A stretch of 64,000 nt of DNA from Candidatus Omnitrophota bacterium. Lineage in GTDB: Bacteria > Hinthialibacterota > Hinthialibacteria > Hinthialibacterales > JAKPRU01. The notes under the pieces were generated by a model. That model was not told the DNA's origin and made no database searches. It saw only the letters and a list, made by a program, of their open reading frames with translations. The stretch lies in assembly GCA_029570205.1 (NCBI GenBank), contig JAKQSI010000051.1:1-64000 (forward strand), in the 5' to 3' direction. The translations under genes and the position numbers were made by a program. This document shows, piece after piece, positions 34,784 through 43,701 of the stretch. Position 1 is the stretch's first letter. Each line of letters begins with the position of its first letter.

Positions 34784-34862
34784 AAGGTATCACCTTATGG
34801 ATACAGGTAATGGAACAAGTCGATTAAGCTCAGGTGTAAAATCCCCCCGGAGGTGTTGCCTT

Positions 34863-35411
34863 ATGAATGTGAATCGAAAAAAACGCATCGGTTTTACACT
34901 TATCGAACTTCTGATCGTCGTCGCTATCATCGGCATTCTGGCCGCCATCGCCGTGCCTAATTTCCTTCAGGCCCGAAACAAGGCCCAACTGACCGTCATC
35001 ATCCGCGACATGCGCACGATGGACGATCAGCTCAGCATCTATAAACTGGACAACAACCGATACCCCGTCTCAGATTACGTCAAAGGCAAGAACAGCTTAC
35101 TTATCCTTTCCACGCCGGTCTCTTATATGGCCACTGTGCCGTTCGATCCGCATCGAAAATCTCCGGAACTGATTCAGTCACAGGGTGAACTGTATAACTA
35201 TTGGTACAACGAGGAAGACCCCAACAACCGATACAACACGGGTGGCAGCGCTTGGGATGCTAACGGCTGGTACATTTATTTGTTTTCCGTGGGGATGGAC
35301 GGTGATGTGGATTGGATTACGTACAACCCCAGCAACGGGGTCGCGTCCAACGGCGATATCCGCTATTTTTCACCGAGAAGGACCGCCGATTGGCAGGACT
35401 CCATAAAATGA
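34863..35411 (+). CDS. Prepilin-like protein, third copy
   Basis: A 182-aa prepilin with leader M-N-V-N-R-K-K-R-I-G cut before F-T-L-I-E-L-L-I-V-V-A-I-I-G-I-L. It has the Y-K-L-D-N-N-R-Y-P segment, V-S-Y-M-A-T-V-P-F-D-P and, near the end, Y-N-P-S-N-G-V-A-S-N-G-D-I-R-Y-F-S-P, all shared with the two prepilins at 14.5-15.7 kb. A 12-residue charged extension follows that motif. GGAGGTG is well placed before ATG 34863; the 22 codons upstream in frame are not expected to be translated. It stands alone between a glycosidase-like gene (divergent) and a membrane protein gene (convergent). Confidence 0.88.
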   Translation: MNVNRKKRIGFTLIELLIVVAIIGILAAIAVPNFLQARNKAQLTVIIRDMRTMDDQLSIYKLDNNRYPVSDYVKGKNSLLILSTPVSYMATVPFDPHRKSPELIQSQGELYNYWYNEEDPNNRYNTGGSAWDANGWYIYLFSVGMDGDVDWITYNPSNGVASNGDIRYFSPRRTADWQDSIK

Positions 35412-35428
35412 TGGGCTGTCGGGCTTGC

Positions 35429-37006
35429 TCAGACAGGACTCACGAATAATGAAATATCGGGCAGATCCGGGTTCAATCCCCGTGCCAGTCCCAGGAGGTC
35501 TTCGCCCATTTCTATTCCGCGTTCCAGGCAAAACACAGCCAGGTTAAAATAATGGTTGCCCAGGATCTGCCGATCCAACCGAGTCATGCGAGGCTGATTT
35601 CCTCGCAACCAGTCCGTCTCATTCCTCCACCAGCCATCCCAGTTCACAGAATCCGCCGGAGAAACTCTGAATAGGATCGGTTGCGGCGCCGCGTCCGCAA
35701 ACGGATCGGGAGTTTGTCTTGTCCGAGTGCAATAATCCACGAGATCCGCGTCTGCGTACACCGGACCGTTCGCAGTCAACACGCCCTGCAATTGTTCCGC
35801 ACGGGTGGAGTTCCAGACCGGATGGATTTGAAGCCCCACAGGTTCTCGTTGAACAACGGCCGAATAGAGATGCGGAAAAACGGTGTTGATCTCTCCCAGG
35901 TACGCTTTCGAGCCGGAAGGAATCTCCCGGATAGATCGCTGAATCCACCGTAACGGTATCTCATCCGTTCTCACCGGCGAATGCCAGGACCAGAACACTG
36001 CCGCCACCAGGCAGGCCGGAACAAACCACCGGCCCAGTCTCACCGGGCCATTGTGCGCCACAAGCGCAAGCGCACAGGCCGGCCACGGCGCAAAAAAATG
36101 TCCGGGGTGGCGATGCAAAAACACAAAACCCAGATTGATCGCTCCAAGCGCGGCAATCCACCACACCTGCCGAACCTGACCGCTACAAAAAGCAAGCAAC
36201 CCCAGAAGCAGAACCCCCAATCCCCCCCATAAAACCGCCGTCCAATCAAAACGGGAAATCCCTTCCCACACCTGATTCTCGAATTGTCCACCAAACAGGA
36301 AACGGATCAGGCCCGGCAGGGTCCCGGTATCCGTCTGATACAATGGCGGTAACTGTCCCGAACGCAGCAATGGGAAGGCCAGAGGAACAATTCCCAAGAT
36401 GAATCCGATGCCGAAACGCGAGAGCGAAATCCATACACCCCGCCGATCCACAAACGGCACAACACACAACAAAAAAGCAAAAGGAATCAACAACACGCTC
36501 GTCGAAACACCGATTCCTGTCAGCAATCCCAACAACACATAGAATGAACAAGGCCCCCGCAGATTCCGCCGCTGGTACTCATCCATCAGAACGAATACTC
36601 CCATCAAACAGGCCCAAGCCGGACCGTACACCTCTGCCGCGAGCGCATGACGCATTACCCACGGCGAAAACGCCCACGACAAAGACAACCCCATCGCAAT
36701 CCATCCGCCATTCCGTTGCTCCCGGATTCGTCGATAGAGAAATAGACAGAACAGCGATGCGGCGATTGCGCTGAGAAGCGCCGAGAGAAGGTTTACCCGA
36801 AACGCCACGGAACCAAGCGGCAGGCAAGTCAATATCTTTCCGAGAAGGACATAGACCGGCGAGCCGGGAGCATGAGGCACGCCCAGGCACCAGGATGCCG
36901 TAATGAATTCCCCGGAATCCTCCCACGCCAGATCCGGGCACAACAACGCCAGGTAGACCGCGAAGGCAACCAGGAAAGTAAGTCGAACAGGACTGTGAAT
37001 GGGCAT
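35429..37006 (-). CDS. DUF2723 membrane protein, mannosyltransferase-like
   Basis: A 525-aa polytopic membrane protein. The first periplasmic loop has the DUF2723 signature W-E-D-S-G-E-F-I near residue 29 and G-V-P-H-A-P-G-S-P-V-Y-V-L-L-G-K near 45, which resembles the GT-C fold catalytic Asp of protein O-mannosyltransferases. Eight to ten further hydrophobic segments fill residues 60-360, and the C-terminal ~150 residues are soluble. Sugar transfer from a polyprenyl carrier is likely but unproven. The open frame runs on upstream to 37213 only because it crosses dispersed repeats; ATG 37006 was chosen, with ATG 37024 as alternative, neither having an ideal ribosome-binding site. Confidence 0.8.
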   Translation of the reverse strand: MPIHSPVRLTFLVAFAVYLALLCPDLAWEDSGEFITASWCLGVPHAPGSPVYVLLGKILTCLPLGSVAFRVNLLSALLSAIAASLFCLFLYRRIREQRNGGWIAMGLSLSWAFSPWVMRHALAAEVYGPAWACLMGVFVLMDEYQRRNLRGPCSFYVLLGLLTGIGVSTSVLLIPFAFLLCVVPFVDRRGVWISLSRFGIGFILGIVPLAFPLLRSGQLPPLYQTDTGTLPGLIRFLFGGQFENQVWEGISRFDWTAVLWGGLGVLLLGLLAFCSGQVRQVWWIAALGAINLGFVFLHRHPGHFFAPWPACALALVAHNGPVRLGRWFVPACLVAAVFWSWHSPVRTDEIPLRWIQRSIREIPSGSKAYLGEINTVFPHLYSAVVQREPVGLQIHPVWNSTRAEQLQGVLTANGPVYADADLVDYCTRTRQTPDPFADAAPQPILFRVSPADSVNWDGWWRNETDWLRGNQPRMTRLDRQILGNHYFNLAVFCLERGIEMGEDLLGLARGLNPDLPDISLFVSPV

Positions 37007-37041
37007 GTACACGATGGGTTCCATAGTGCTGTGGCCAGCTC

Positions 37042-37060
37042 CACAGGCTGGAAGCCTGTG
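37042..37060. repeat. Dispersed hairpin repeat, ACAGGC core
   Basis: CACAGGCT-GGA-AGCCTGTG at 37042-37060 has perfect 8-bp arms and is followed by CCACCC. Its ACAGGC/GCCTGT core is the same as in each unit of the tandem array at 48801-49216. It lies just upstream of the DUF2723 start codon. Confidence 0.65.
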
Positions 37061-37079
37061 CCACCCAGTTTGTGGCCCC

Positions 37080-37187
37080 TGGATTCCGGCTTTCGCTGGA
37101 ATGACGGTAGAGATACTCCCTCCCCATTTACGGGGAGGGTCGAGGTGGGGTTCTCGAGCCATCGCCCGGGGAGGGGCGGGGTGGGGG
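37080..37187. repeat. Dispersed repeats upstream of DUF2723 gene
   Basis: Three units in a row: GGATTCCGGCTTTCGCTGGA plus ATGACGG (37081-37107); CCTCCCCATTTACGGGGAGG (37119-37138) with tail GTCGAGGTGGGG; and CCCGGGGAGGGGCGGGG plus TGGGGG (37165-37187). The first two also occur at 29249-29352. Open reading frames through this block on both strands are artefacts and falsely extend the DUF2723 frame. Confidence 0.7.
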
Positions 37188-37209
37188 AGATTCCTGGTCG
37201 CACCACTCC

Positions 37210-37623
37210 TCATTCCCCCATCACTTTGATAATCAACCTCTTCGGGCGGCGACCGTCGAACTCTGCGTAATACACCTGTTGCCAGGGCCCCAGGTCCAGG
37301 CGGCCGTTTGTGATCGGAAGAATCACCTCATGGCCGATCAGAAGGTTTTTCAAATGCGCATCTCCGTTGACCTCCCCCGTGCGGTGATGCCGGTAATCCG
37401 GTCCCTGGGGAGCCAGTCGATCCAGCCACTCGTCAATGTCCTGAATCAGGCCGGGTTCCGCATCGTTCACATACACTCCGGCCGTGATGTGCATGGCGGA
37501 AACCAGCGCCATCCCCTCCTGAATCCCGCTGTCGGATACCGCTTTCTCAACCCTGGATGTGATGTTGATATATTCGCGGCGTTTCGAGGTGTTGAATGTC
37601 ATATACTCCGTGTGGGATTTCAT
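37210..37623 (-). CDS. yjbQ: YjbQ family (UPF0047) protein
   Basis: A 137-aa cytosolic protein of the YjbQ/UPF0047 family. Signature segments are [10 protein letters not shown] near residue 45, [16 protein letters not shown] near 77 and [13 protein letters not shown] near 103, with the His and Asp/Glu residues that bind a metal. Some members can replace thiamine-phosphate synthase in genetic tests, though the natural role is uncertain. AAGGAG stands six bases before ATG 37623; the ATG two codons earlier abuts it. It is 24 bases after pilT, so probably co-transcribed. Confidence 0.92.
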   Translation of the reverse strand: MKSHTEYMTFNTSKRREYINITSRVEKAVSDSGIQEGMALVSAMHITAGVYVNDAEPGLIQDIDEWLDRLAPQGPDYRHHRTGEVNGDAHLKNLLIGHEVILPITNGRLDLGPWQQVYYAEFDGRRPKRLIIKVMGE

Positions 37624-37647
37624 GGCCATCTCCTTACCGGGCGATTC

Positions 37648-38745
<1,098 letters not shown>

Positions 38746-38952
38746 AGGCTTCCTCCCGGATGAAGTTCCATGGTGCAAATGTAGCCTGTGTTGGTCTCGT
38801 CGTCCACTTCACTCACGGGATAAAAAGGACCGGATCGGCGACTGTCCAGAAATATCGCTTAGGAGATACACAGAAGGGCGGAAACCTGTTACACTCGGCT
38901 GAACAAAAACCGAGAGGGAACCCCCTCCGAACAGACAGACAGTGGAAGAGGA

Positions 38953-40206
38953 ATGAAGACCCCAAGAATCGGTTTAATCGGGATCGGCGGATTCGGCAGC
39001 GCACATGTGGAGCACCTGGGTTTGCTCCATGAACGGGGAGAAATCCGCCTGACCGCTGCGGCTGACCCGGCCTTCCCACAATTTCGAAAAAGTGTAGAAC
39101 ACCTCAAAAGCCTTGGCGCACGAATCTTTGAGTCTTCGCGCGAACTCCTGGAATCCGGCCTGGTAGATGCGGTTACCTGCGCTACCCCCATTCCCGTTCA
39201 TGCTTCCATGGAACTCGATCTCGCAGAACGGCGAATACCGTTCTACATGGAAAAACCGCCTGCGGTAACCATCCAGGACATGGACCGGGTGATTGAGGCC
39301 GTTCAGAAGGCCGGGATTCCGGCCGCGATCGGATTTCAATTCCTCTCCATGCCCAGTATCAAGGCCATCAAACAGCGAATCGTCGAAGGGCGATACGGAG
39401 CGGTGAAGGAGGTCATTGCAACCGGAATCTGGAAACGTTTTGAAATCTACTATAATCGAACCTCGTGGGCAGGCAAGTTGATGGAAAACGGGGCGTATGT
39501 GCTGGATGGAACTCTCTTCAATCCGCTGTCGCATATCCTTCATCTGGCCCTGTATTTCGCCGGAACCGAACTCAACAAGGCGGCCAATCCGGTCAATATG
39601 CGGGCCGAGCTCTATCATATCCATCGCATCCAGTCTGAGGATACCTCTTGTGTGGAGGCAGAGTTGGATACTGGTGGTCGGCTGTTCTTCTACGCCACCT
39701 TGTGTGCCGGGAAGCAGCTGACTCCGGAGATCATTGTAGAATTGGAAAAAGGAACCGTTCGGTGGACCGGGGGAACGACGGTTTCGTTCATTGAGAACGG
39801 CGAAGAGAAAACCGAATCGTTTCCCGTGCCGGAAGACCGGGTTCACCTGCTCGCATTCGGCTCATTTATCGAGGCTCTCCGGAGCGGAACGCCGGTCGAT
39901 TGCCCGCCGGAATTGTGTCGTTCATTTGTTCAAACAGGGAATGGCGCATTCCTCTCCTCGGGTCTGCCAAGAGAGATATCCGAACGGTATATCCGTCGGG
40001 TACATGAGAATTGGTCCCGCACCGCCGAATTGATTGGGATTCGCCAGATTATCCGCAGAGCCATTCGCGAACGCGCACTATTTTCGGATCTGGAGATTCC
40101 ATGGGCTGTGCCGGGCCGGTGGGTAGATGTCTCCAATATGCAGGAATTCAACCTGTATGAGGATCCCCAATCGGAACCGCCGTTACCGCCGCCCAAGGGA
40201 CGTTAA
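38953..40206 (+). CDS. Gfo/Idh/MocA family oxidoreductase, cytosolic
   Basis: A 417-aa NAD(P)-dependent dehydrogenase without a signal peptide. The Rossmann motif G-I-G-G-F-G-S-A-H is at residues ~10-18 and the E-K-P motif (M-E-K-P-P-A-V-T) near 100. The C-terminal domain holds the beta-sheet with W-A-G-K-L-M-E-N-G-A-Y-V-L-D-G near 178. It is longer than usual by ~60 residues, the extra part being the C-terminal tail from ~355 onward. GGAAGAGGA precedes the start. Its last 24 bases overlap the end of the convergent glycosyltransferase gene. The substrate is unknown. Confidence 0.88.
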   Translation: MKTPRIGLIGIGGFGSAHVEHLGLLHERGEIRLTAAADPAFPQFRKSVEHLKSLGARIFESSRELLESGLVDAVTCATPIPVHASMELDLAERRIPFYMEKPPAVTIQDMDRVIEAVQKAGIPAAIGFQFLSMPSIKAIKQRIVEGRYGAVKEVIATGIWKRFEIYYNRTSWAGKLMENGAYVLDGTLFNPLSHILHLALYFAGTELNKAANPVNMRAELYHIHRIQSEDTSCVEAELDTGGRLFFYATLCAGKQLTPEIIVELEKGTVRWTGGTTVSFIENGEEKTESFPVPEDRVHLLAFGSFIEALRSGTPVDCPPELCRSFVQTGNGAFLSSGLPREISERYIRRVHENWSRTAELIGIRQIIRRAIRERALFSDLEIPWAVPGRWVDVSNMQEFNLYEDPQSEPPLPPPKGR

Positions 40207-41280
40207 AATCCGCTCAAACTCCGCGACCACAACTCGCGCATCGTGCGTCCGTCTCACATATTCCTTCCCCGCATCGCCATAGACCCTTGCTGTCTTCGGA
40301 GATTGCTGCCACCCCCTGCATCGATCCACCAAAGCGTTAAAATCACCTTTTACGCAGATTCCTGTTCGGTGTTCCTCCAAAAATCCACCCGGATCGAGTC
40401 GGTATGAGAGAATCGGCACACCCGCACGCATTGCTTCCAAAAACGTGTTTGGAAAACCCTCCAGCGTCGAGGTGTTTACAAATATGACAGCCTGCCGGTA
40501 TTCGTTGTCGATTTCACGGAATGGAACACCGTGAGAGAGACTCACGTTCGGTATATCGTGAAGCGTTTCCGCAACCTGCCGATTGTATTCGGGGTGATCT
40601 CCCCAAGGCATAACCATTCGAAACGAATACTCCGGCAGGGCCTGAGCAAGACGGATGAATGAAATAGGGTCTTTATAGGGGTCGCACCGTCCCACCCAGA
40701 GAATCCGCCCCGGTTCCCTCCGGCAGGACTCTTCAATGAAATTCTCCACCGGCGCGCACGCTGACCGAAGCACATGGGATCCTATCCCGAAACTCTCCAG
40801 CAAAAGACGCTGCTGCTCTTCATTCTGACAAACCACACAATCCGCGTGCCGAATACCCCACCGATAGGCACGGTACATCCACGGGTGACCTTCCTGTGCC
40901 AACTGGTCCCGACAGTCCAACAGACTGGCTGTCATGAAACAAAATCGACCGCGAGATACCTTCGAAAGCGCCGCCGGCAGCGCTGTCTCCCATCCGGCAC
41001 ATCGCTGCACATAAACGTCCGCCCGGCAGGCAAGAAGAAGCCGGCATGTGTCCCACAACAGGCGCATCTTCGACCCTGGAGCAATCTTCAGCACATGCAC
41101 TCCACGGATATCTCGTTCCGCATAGGGTCCGGGACCGCGTGTCACAAAGTATACCTCATGCCCCGCTCCGGCCAGCCCCGTGGATAGATGAAACAACTGC
41201 ACCTCCGCCCCTCCGAATACCGAGGAGTCTTCGGGATCGAAAAGCGGATAGGCGCGAAGGTTGTAAAAAGCGATTCTCAC
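40183..41280 (-). CDS. Glycosyltransferase family 4 protein
   Basis: A 365-aa GT-B fold glycosyltransferase. The N-terminal domain has G-G-A-E-V-Q-L-F-H-L near residue 24, the usual acceptor-side glycine loop; the C-terminal domain has I-L-W-V-G-R-C-D-P-Y-K-D near 195 and the EX7E motif L-E-G-F-P-N-T-F-L-E-A-M-R-A-G near 280, which binds the nucleotide-sugar. Both candidate starts are GTG; 41280 gives M-R-I-A-F-Y-N-L-R, the typical beginning of this family, and was preferred to 41292. It likely works on surface or O-antigen glycans. The 413 bases upstream hold repeats and no gene. Confidence 0.88.
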   Translation of the reverse strand: MRIAFYNLRAYPLFDPEDSSVFGGAEVQLFHLSTGLAGAGHEVYFVTRGPGPYAERDIRGVHVLKIAPGSKMRLLWDTCRLLLACRADVYVQRCAGWETALPAALSKVSRGRFCFMTASLLDCRDQLAQEGHPWMYRAYRWGIRHADCVVCQNEEQQRLLLESFGIGSHVLRSACAPVENFIEESCRREPGRILWVGRCDPYKDPISFIRLAQALPEYSFRMVMPWGDHPEYNRQVAETLHDIPNVSLSHGVPFREIDNEYRQAVIFVNTSTLEGFPNTFLEAMRAGVPILSYRLDPGGFLEEHRTGICVKGDFNALVDRCRGWQQSPKTARVYGDAGKEYVRRTHDARVVVAEFERILTSLGRR

Positions 41281-41415
41281 GGAACAACCCACACGAAATC
41301 AGGCATAATAACCCATTCTCAGCCTGCAACGGTTTTTCGTCCAGGGTGTTTTCTTTCAAAAATCCCGCCGACGTGCAATGATAACCGCGGGAGCAGGCCT
41401 CCATGTCTCCTGTGC

Positions 41416-41453
41416 TTCCCCCCGAAGATCGGGGGGAATACAAGGGGGTTGAG
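41416..41453 (+). repeat. Dispersed G-rich palindromic repeat, copy 2
   Basis: TTCCCCCCGAAGATCGGGGG, then GAATACAAGGGGGTTGAG. The head is the CCGA-AGA-TCGG palindrome of copy 1 at 7846; the tail is diverged but keeps GGGGGTTGA. It faces the inverted copy 3 about 70 bases away. Confidence 0.6.
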
Positions 41454-41525
41454 TTCAGGATAGTAGAGATTCCAGAGGTATGGCAGCTGTTTTTCGTGTT
41501 AATCGCCGTCTGGCCTTTCCGAGCA

Positions 41526-41575
41526 GTCAACCCCCACCTGACCTCCCCCGACCTTCAGGGGAGGAATTGGGGTTG
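41526..41575 (-). repeat. Dispersed G-rich palindromic repeat, copy 3 (inverted)
   Basis: Read on the minus strand this begins CCTCCCCTGAAGGTCGGGGG and ends AGGTCAGGTGGGGGTTGAC, matching copy 1 at 7860-7883 exactly over 24 bases. Copies 2 and 3 form an inverted pair spanning 41416-41575 in the gap between the glycosyltransferase gene and argJ; nothing else is recognised in that gap. Confidence 0.7.
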
Positions 41576-41693
41576 CCCACGTCACGGCTGACAGGCAACC
41601 ACGAGGGGTTGCCCCTGCGCCATCCGGCAGATAGGTTGGAGTGACGGAATTACCCGGCAATCAGCGAAAAACTCTCGATCAGGTACAACAATA

Positions 41694-42917
41694 ATGAACT
41701 CCATGACCATTAAAACATGTGAAGGTGGTGTGACTGCACCGATGGGATTCACCGCTACCGGAGTATCGGCAGGAATCAAGAAATCCGGCAATCTGGACTT
41801 GGGACTTCTGTATTCCCAAGTGCGTTGCGCGGCAGGCGCAGTTTATACGACCAACCAGCTGAAAGGCGAATCATTGATCGTCACCATGATGAGTCTGAGT
41901 GACGGTCATGCGCAGGCCGTTGTGGCGAACAGCGGCAATGCCAACGCCTGCACAGGCGAACGCGGCATTCTGGACGCGCGCGAAATGGCACGAACAGTGG
42001 GTCGTCTGCTGGGGGTACCCACTGAGGATGTTGTGGTCGCCTCCACCGGCCTGATCGGGGAATTTCTGCCTCTCCCGAAAATCCGTGAAGGAATCCAGTC
42101 GACAGTACCCAAACTGACTCCGGAAGGCGGCTCGCTCTTCGCACAGGCGATTATGACTACCGATACCGTTCCGAAAATCGCCTCTTACCGGGTCACCGTC
42201 GCCGGACGGACTTTCACACTCGGCGGAGCGGCGAAAGGATCCGGGATGATCCATCCGAATATGGCCACCATGCTGGCGTTTCTCACAACGGATGTCCGAC
42301 TCTCCCCGGAAAATCTGGGGCGTATGTTAAGTAAGGCGGCAGGGAAAACATTCAACCGTATCACCATCGATCGGGATACCTCCTGCTGCGATATGGTCGT
42401 CCTTCTGGCAAACGGCCTCGCGGTCGGTGAGGAAATTGAACCAAGGTCCGAACTCGGCCGTGCTTTCGAGGATGGACTGACAACGCTCTGTAAGGACCTG
42501 TCCCATCAGCTGGTGCGCGATGGCGAAGGGGCAACCAAGGTGGCGGAGATTATCTGCCGGGGAGCGAGAGATGATGTCCAGGCGAAACAGATCGCCGAGA
42601 GTGTCGCCACCAGTATGCTGGTCAAGACCGCGATCTTCGGGGGCGATCCGAACTGGGGACGGATTGTCAACGCGGCCGGCTACAGCGGTGTGCCGTTCGA
42701 TCTCACCAAGTTGGACCTCTGGATCGGCCCGGTCAAAGTCTTCTCCGGCGGAATGCGCACGGAGTACAACGAGAAAGAAGTCGCCGAAATCTTCGCCCGG
42801 AAAGAAATCCAAATTGTCCTCAACCTGAACCGGGGATACGGCGAGGCCGAGTATCTCACATCCGATCTTTCCCACGAATATGTCCGAATCAACTCGGATT
42901 ATTCTCACCGGACGTGA
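41694..42917 (+). CDS. argJ: Glutamate N-acetyltransferase/amino-acid acetyltransferase
   Basis: Bifunctional or monofunctional ornithine acetyltransferase that recycles acetyl groups in arginine biosynthesis. The 407-aa precursor cuts itself between A191 and T192 in the motif K-G-S-G-M-I-H-P-N-M-A-T-M-L (181-194); the new N-terminal Thr is the nucleophile. T-G-L-I-G-E-F-L (118-125), which shapes the oxyanion hole region, and the C-terminal N-R-G-Y-G-E-A-E-Y-L-T-S-D-L-S-H-E-Y-V are intact. Length matches the family. ATG 41694 is used; a second ATG three codons later is possible. It is not next to other arginine genes. Confidence 0.94.
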   Translation: MNSMTIKTCEGGVTAPMGFTATGVSAGIKKSGNLDLGLLYSQVRCAAGAVYTTNQLKGESLIVTMMSLSDGHAQAVVANSGNANACTGERGILDAREMARTVGRLLGVPTEDVVVASTGLIGEFLPLPKIREGIQSTVPKLTPEGGSLFAQAIMTTDTVPKIASYRVTVAGRTFTLGGAAKGSGMIHPNMATMLAFLTTDVRLSPENLGRMLSKAAGKTFNRITIDRDTSCCDMVVLLANGLAVGEEIEPRSELGRAFEDGLTTLCKDLSHQLVRDGEGATKVAEIICRGARDDVQAKQIAESVATSMLVKTAIFGGDPNWGRIVNAAGYSGVPFDLTKLDLWIGPVKVFSGGMRTEYNEKEVAEIFARKEIQIVLNLNRGYGEAEYLTSDLSHEYVRINSDYSHRT

Positions 42918-42989
42918 GGGCAAGCCAAGTCTCTGCCAAGGAATATCGTGAGCTCGTGAATAATCGTTATGTGCCTCAACAGGAAAATA

Positions 42990-42998
42990 TGGTATGAT
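42990..42998 (+). promoter_or_regulatory. Extended -10 promoter for restriction-modification genes
   Basis: TGG-TATGAT at 42990-42998 fits an extended -10 element; the -35 region is weak. It is 34 bases before the GTG start at 43033, with GGAGGA (43019-43024) between. Confidence 0.45.
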
Positions 42999-43032
42999 AT
43001 GGAAACAAGAACGCGAGTGGAGGACTTAGCGT

Positions 43033-43701
43033 GTGGATCTGAAGAGTATATCCAATCATCTTGAAAACGAGCTCTGTGCATTGTTCGAGGAAGTGCGATC
43101 CGGATTGGCTTCCCGCGAGGATTCCCGTGCTTTTGGGGCAATGATCGAAAAGCGGATCGCAAAAAACTGGATAGAGATATGCGAAAAACTCGGATATTCG
43201 CCGCTTCCCCGTCCGGGAAGACGCACAATTTTTGACTTTGCGTTCATCCTGGAGAACACGACGGTTGGAGTCGACGTGAAGACAAAAGATTTGGACAGCA
43301 CACGGTATTCCGACGGAGGTATATGTGCCGTGGGGAATCTCCTCAAGTACCTGGCGAATGACAAAGCTGTTTTCCTGATCGCTGAATTCGGTCACAATAA
43401 ATCCTCGGAGAAGTCTGCCTTGCGGGATATTGAATACATCCGAGTCGCCCCGTTTACACTACTTCCTTCTAATGCGTATCGCATTGAGAATCTGGGAACC
43501 GGGCAAGTGCGCTTGAACTATACGATCAATCAGGTATGGGATGAAATAGAATGGAATCGCGACATGAAGGGATTCTATGATCGTTTCACCGAATTAGCCA
43601 TTCTTCATTACCAGCGAGTGGGGCGCGACGCACAGAGACGTTTAGAAGCAATCAGGGCATTCCGGGAAAATGGGTACCGACACTTCACATTTGCACGCTG
43701 A
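43033..43701 (+). CDS. Predicted type II restriction endonuclease
   Basis: A 222-aa protein with no family I can name. A PD-(D/E)XK-like site is visible: D68 in R-T-I-F-D-F-A-F, then D81-V-K83 in G-V-D-V-K-T-K-D, with a Glu in the first helix (A-M-I-E-K-R). The remainder alternates helix and strand and carries R-Y-S-D-G-G-I-C-A-V just after the site, a loop rich in polar residues. It starts on GTG 43033 with GGAGGA eight bases upstream. Its end overlaps the methyltransferase start by 32 bases, and its composition is clearly more AT-rich than the flanking genes. Function as the cutting partner is inferred from the motif and the neighbour. Confidence 0.7.
   Translation: MDLKSISNHLENELCALFEEVRSGLASREDSRAFGAMIEKRIAKNWIEICEKLGYSPLPRPGRRTIFDFAFILENTTVGVDVKTKDLDSTRYSDGGICAVGNLLKYLANDKAVFLIAEFGHNKSSEKSALRDIEYIRVAPFTLLPSNAYRIENLGTGQVRLNYTINQVWDEIEWNRDMKGFYDRFTELAILHYQRVGRDAQRRLEAIRAFRENGYRHFTFAR

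Noticed and set aside
37007-37213. N-terminal extension of the DUF2723 protein
   Set aside because: The extra residues are translated dispersed repeats (for example the GGATTCC unit), not protein sequence.
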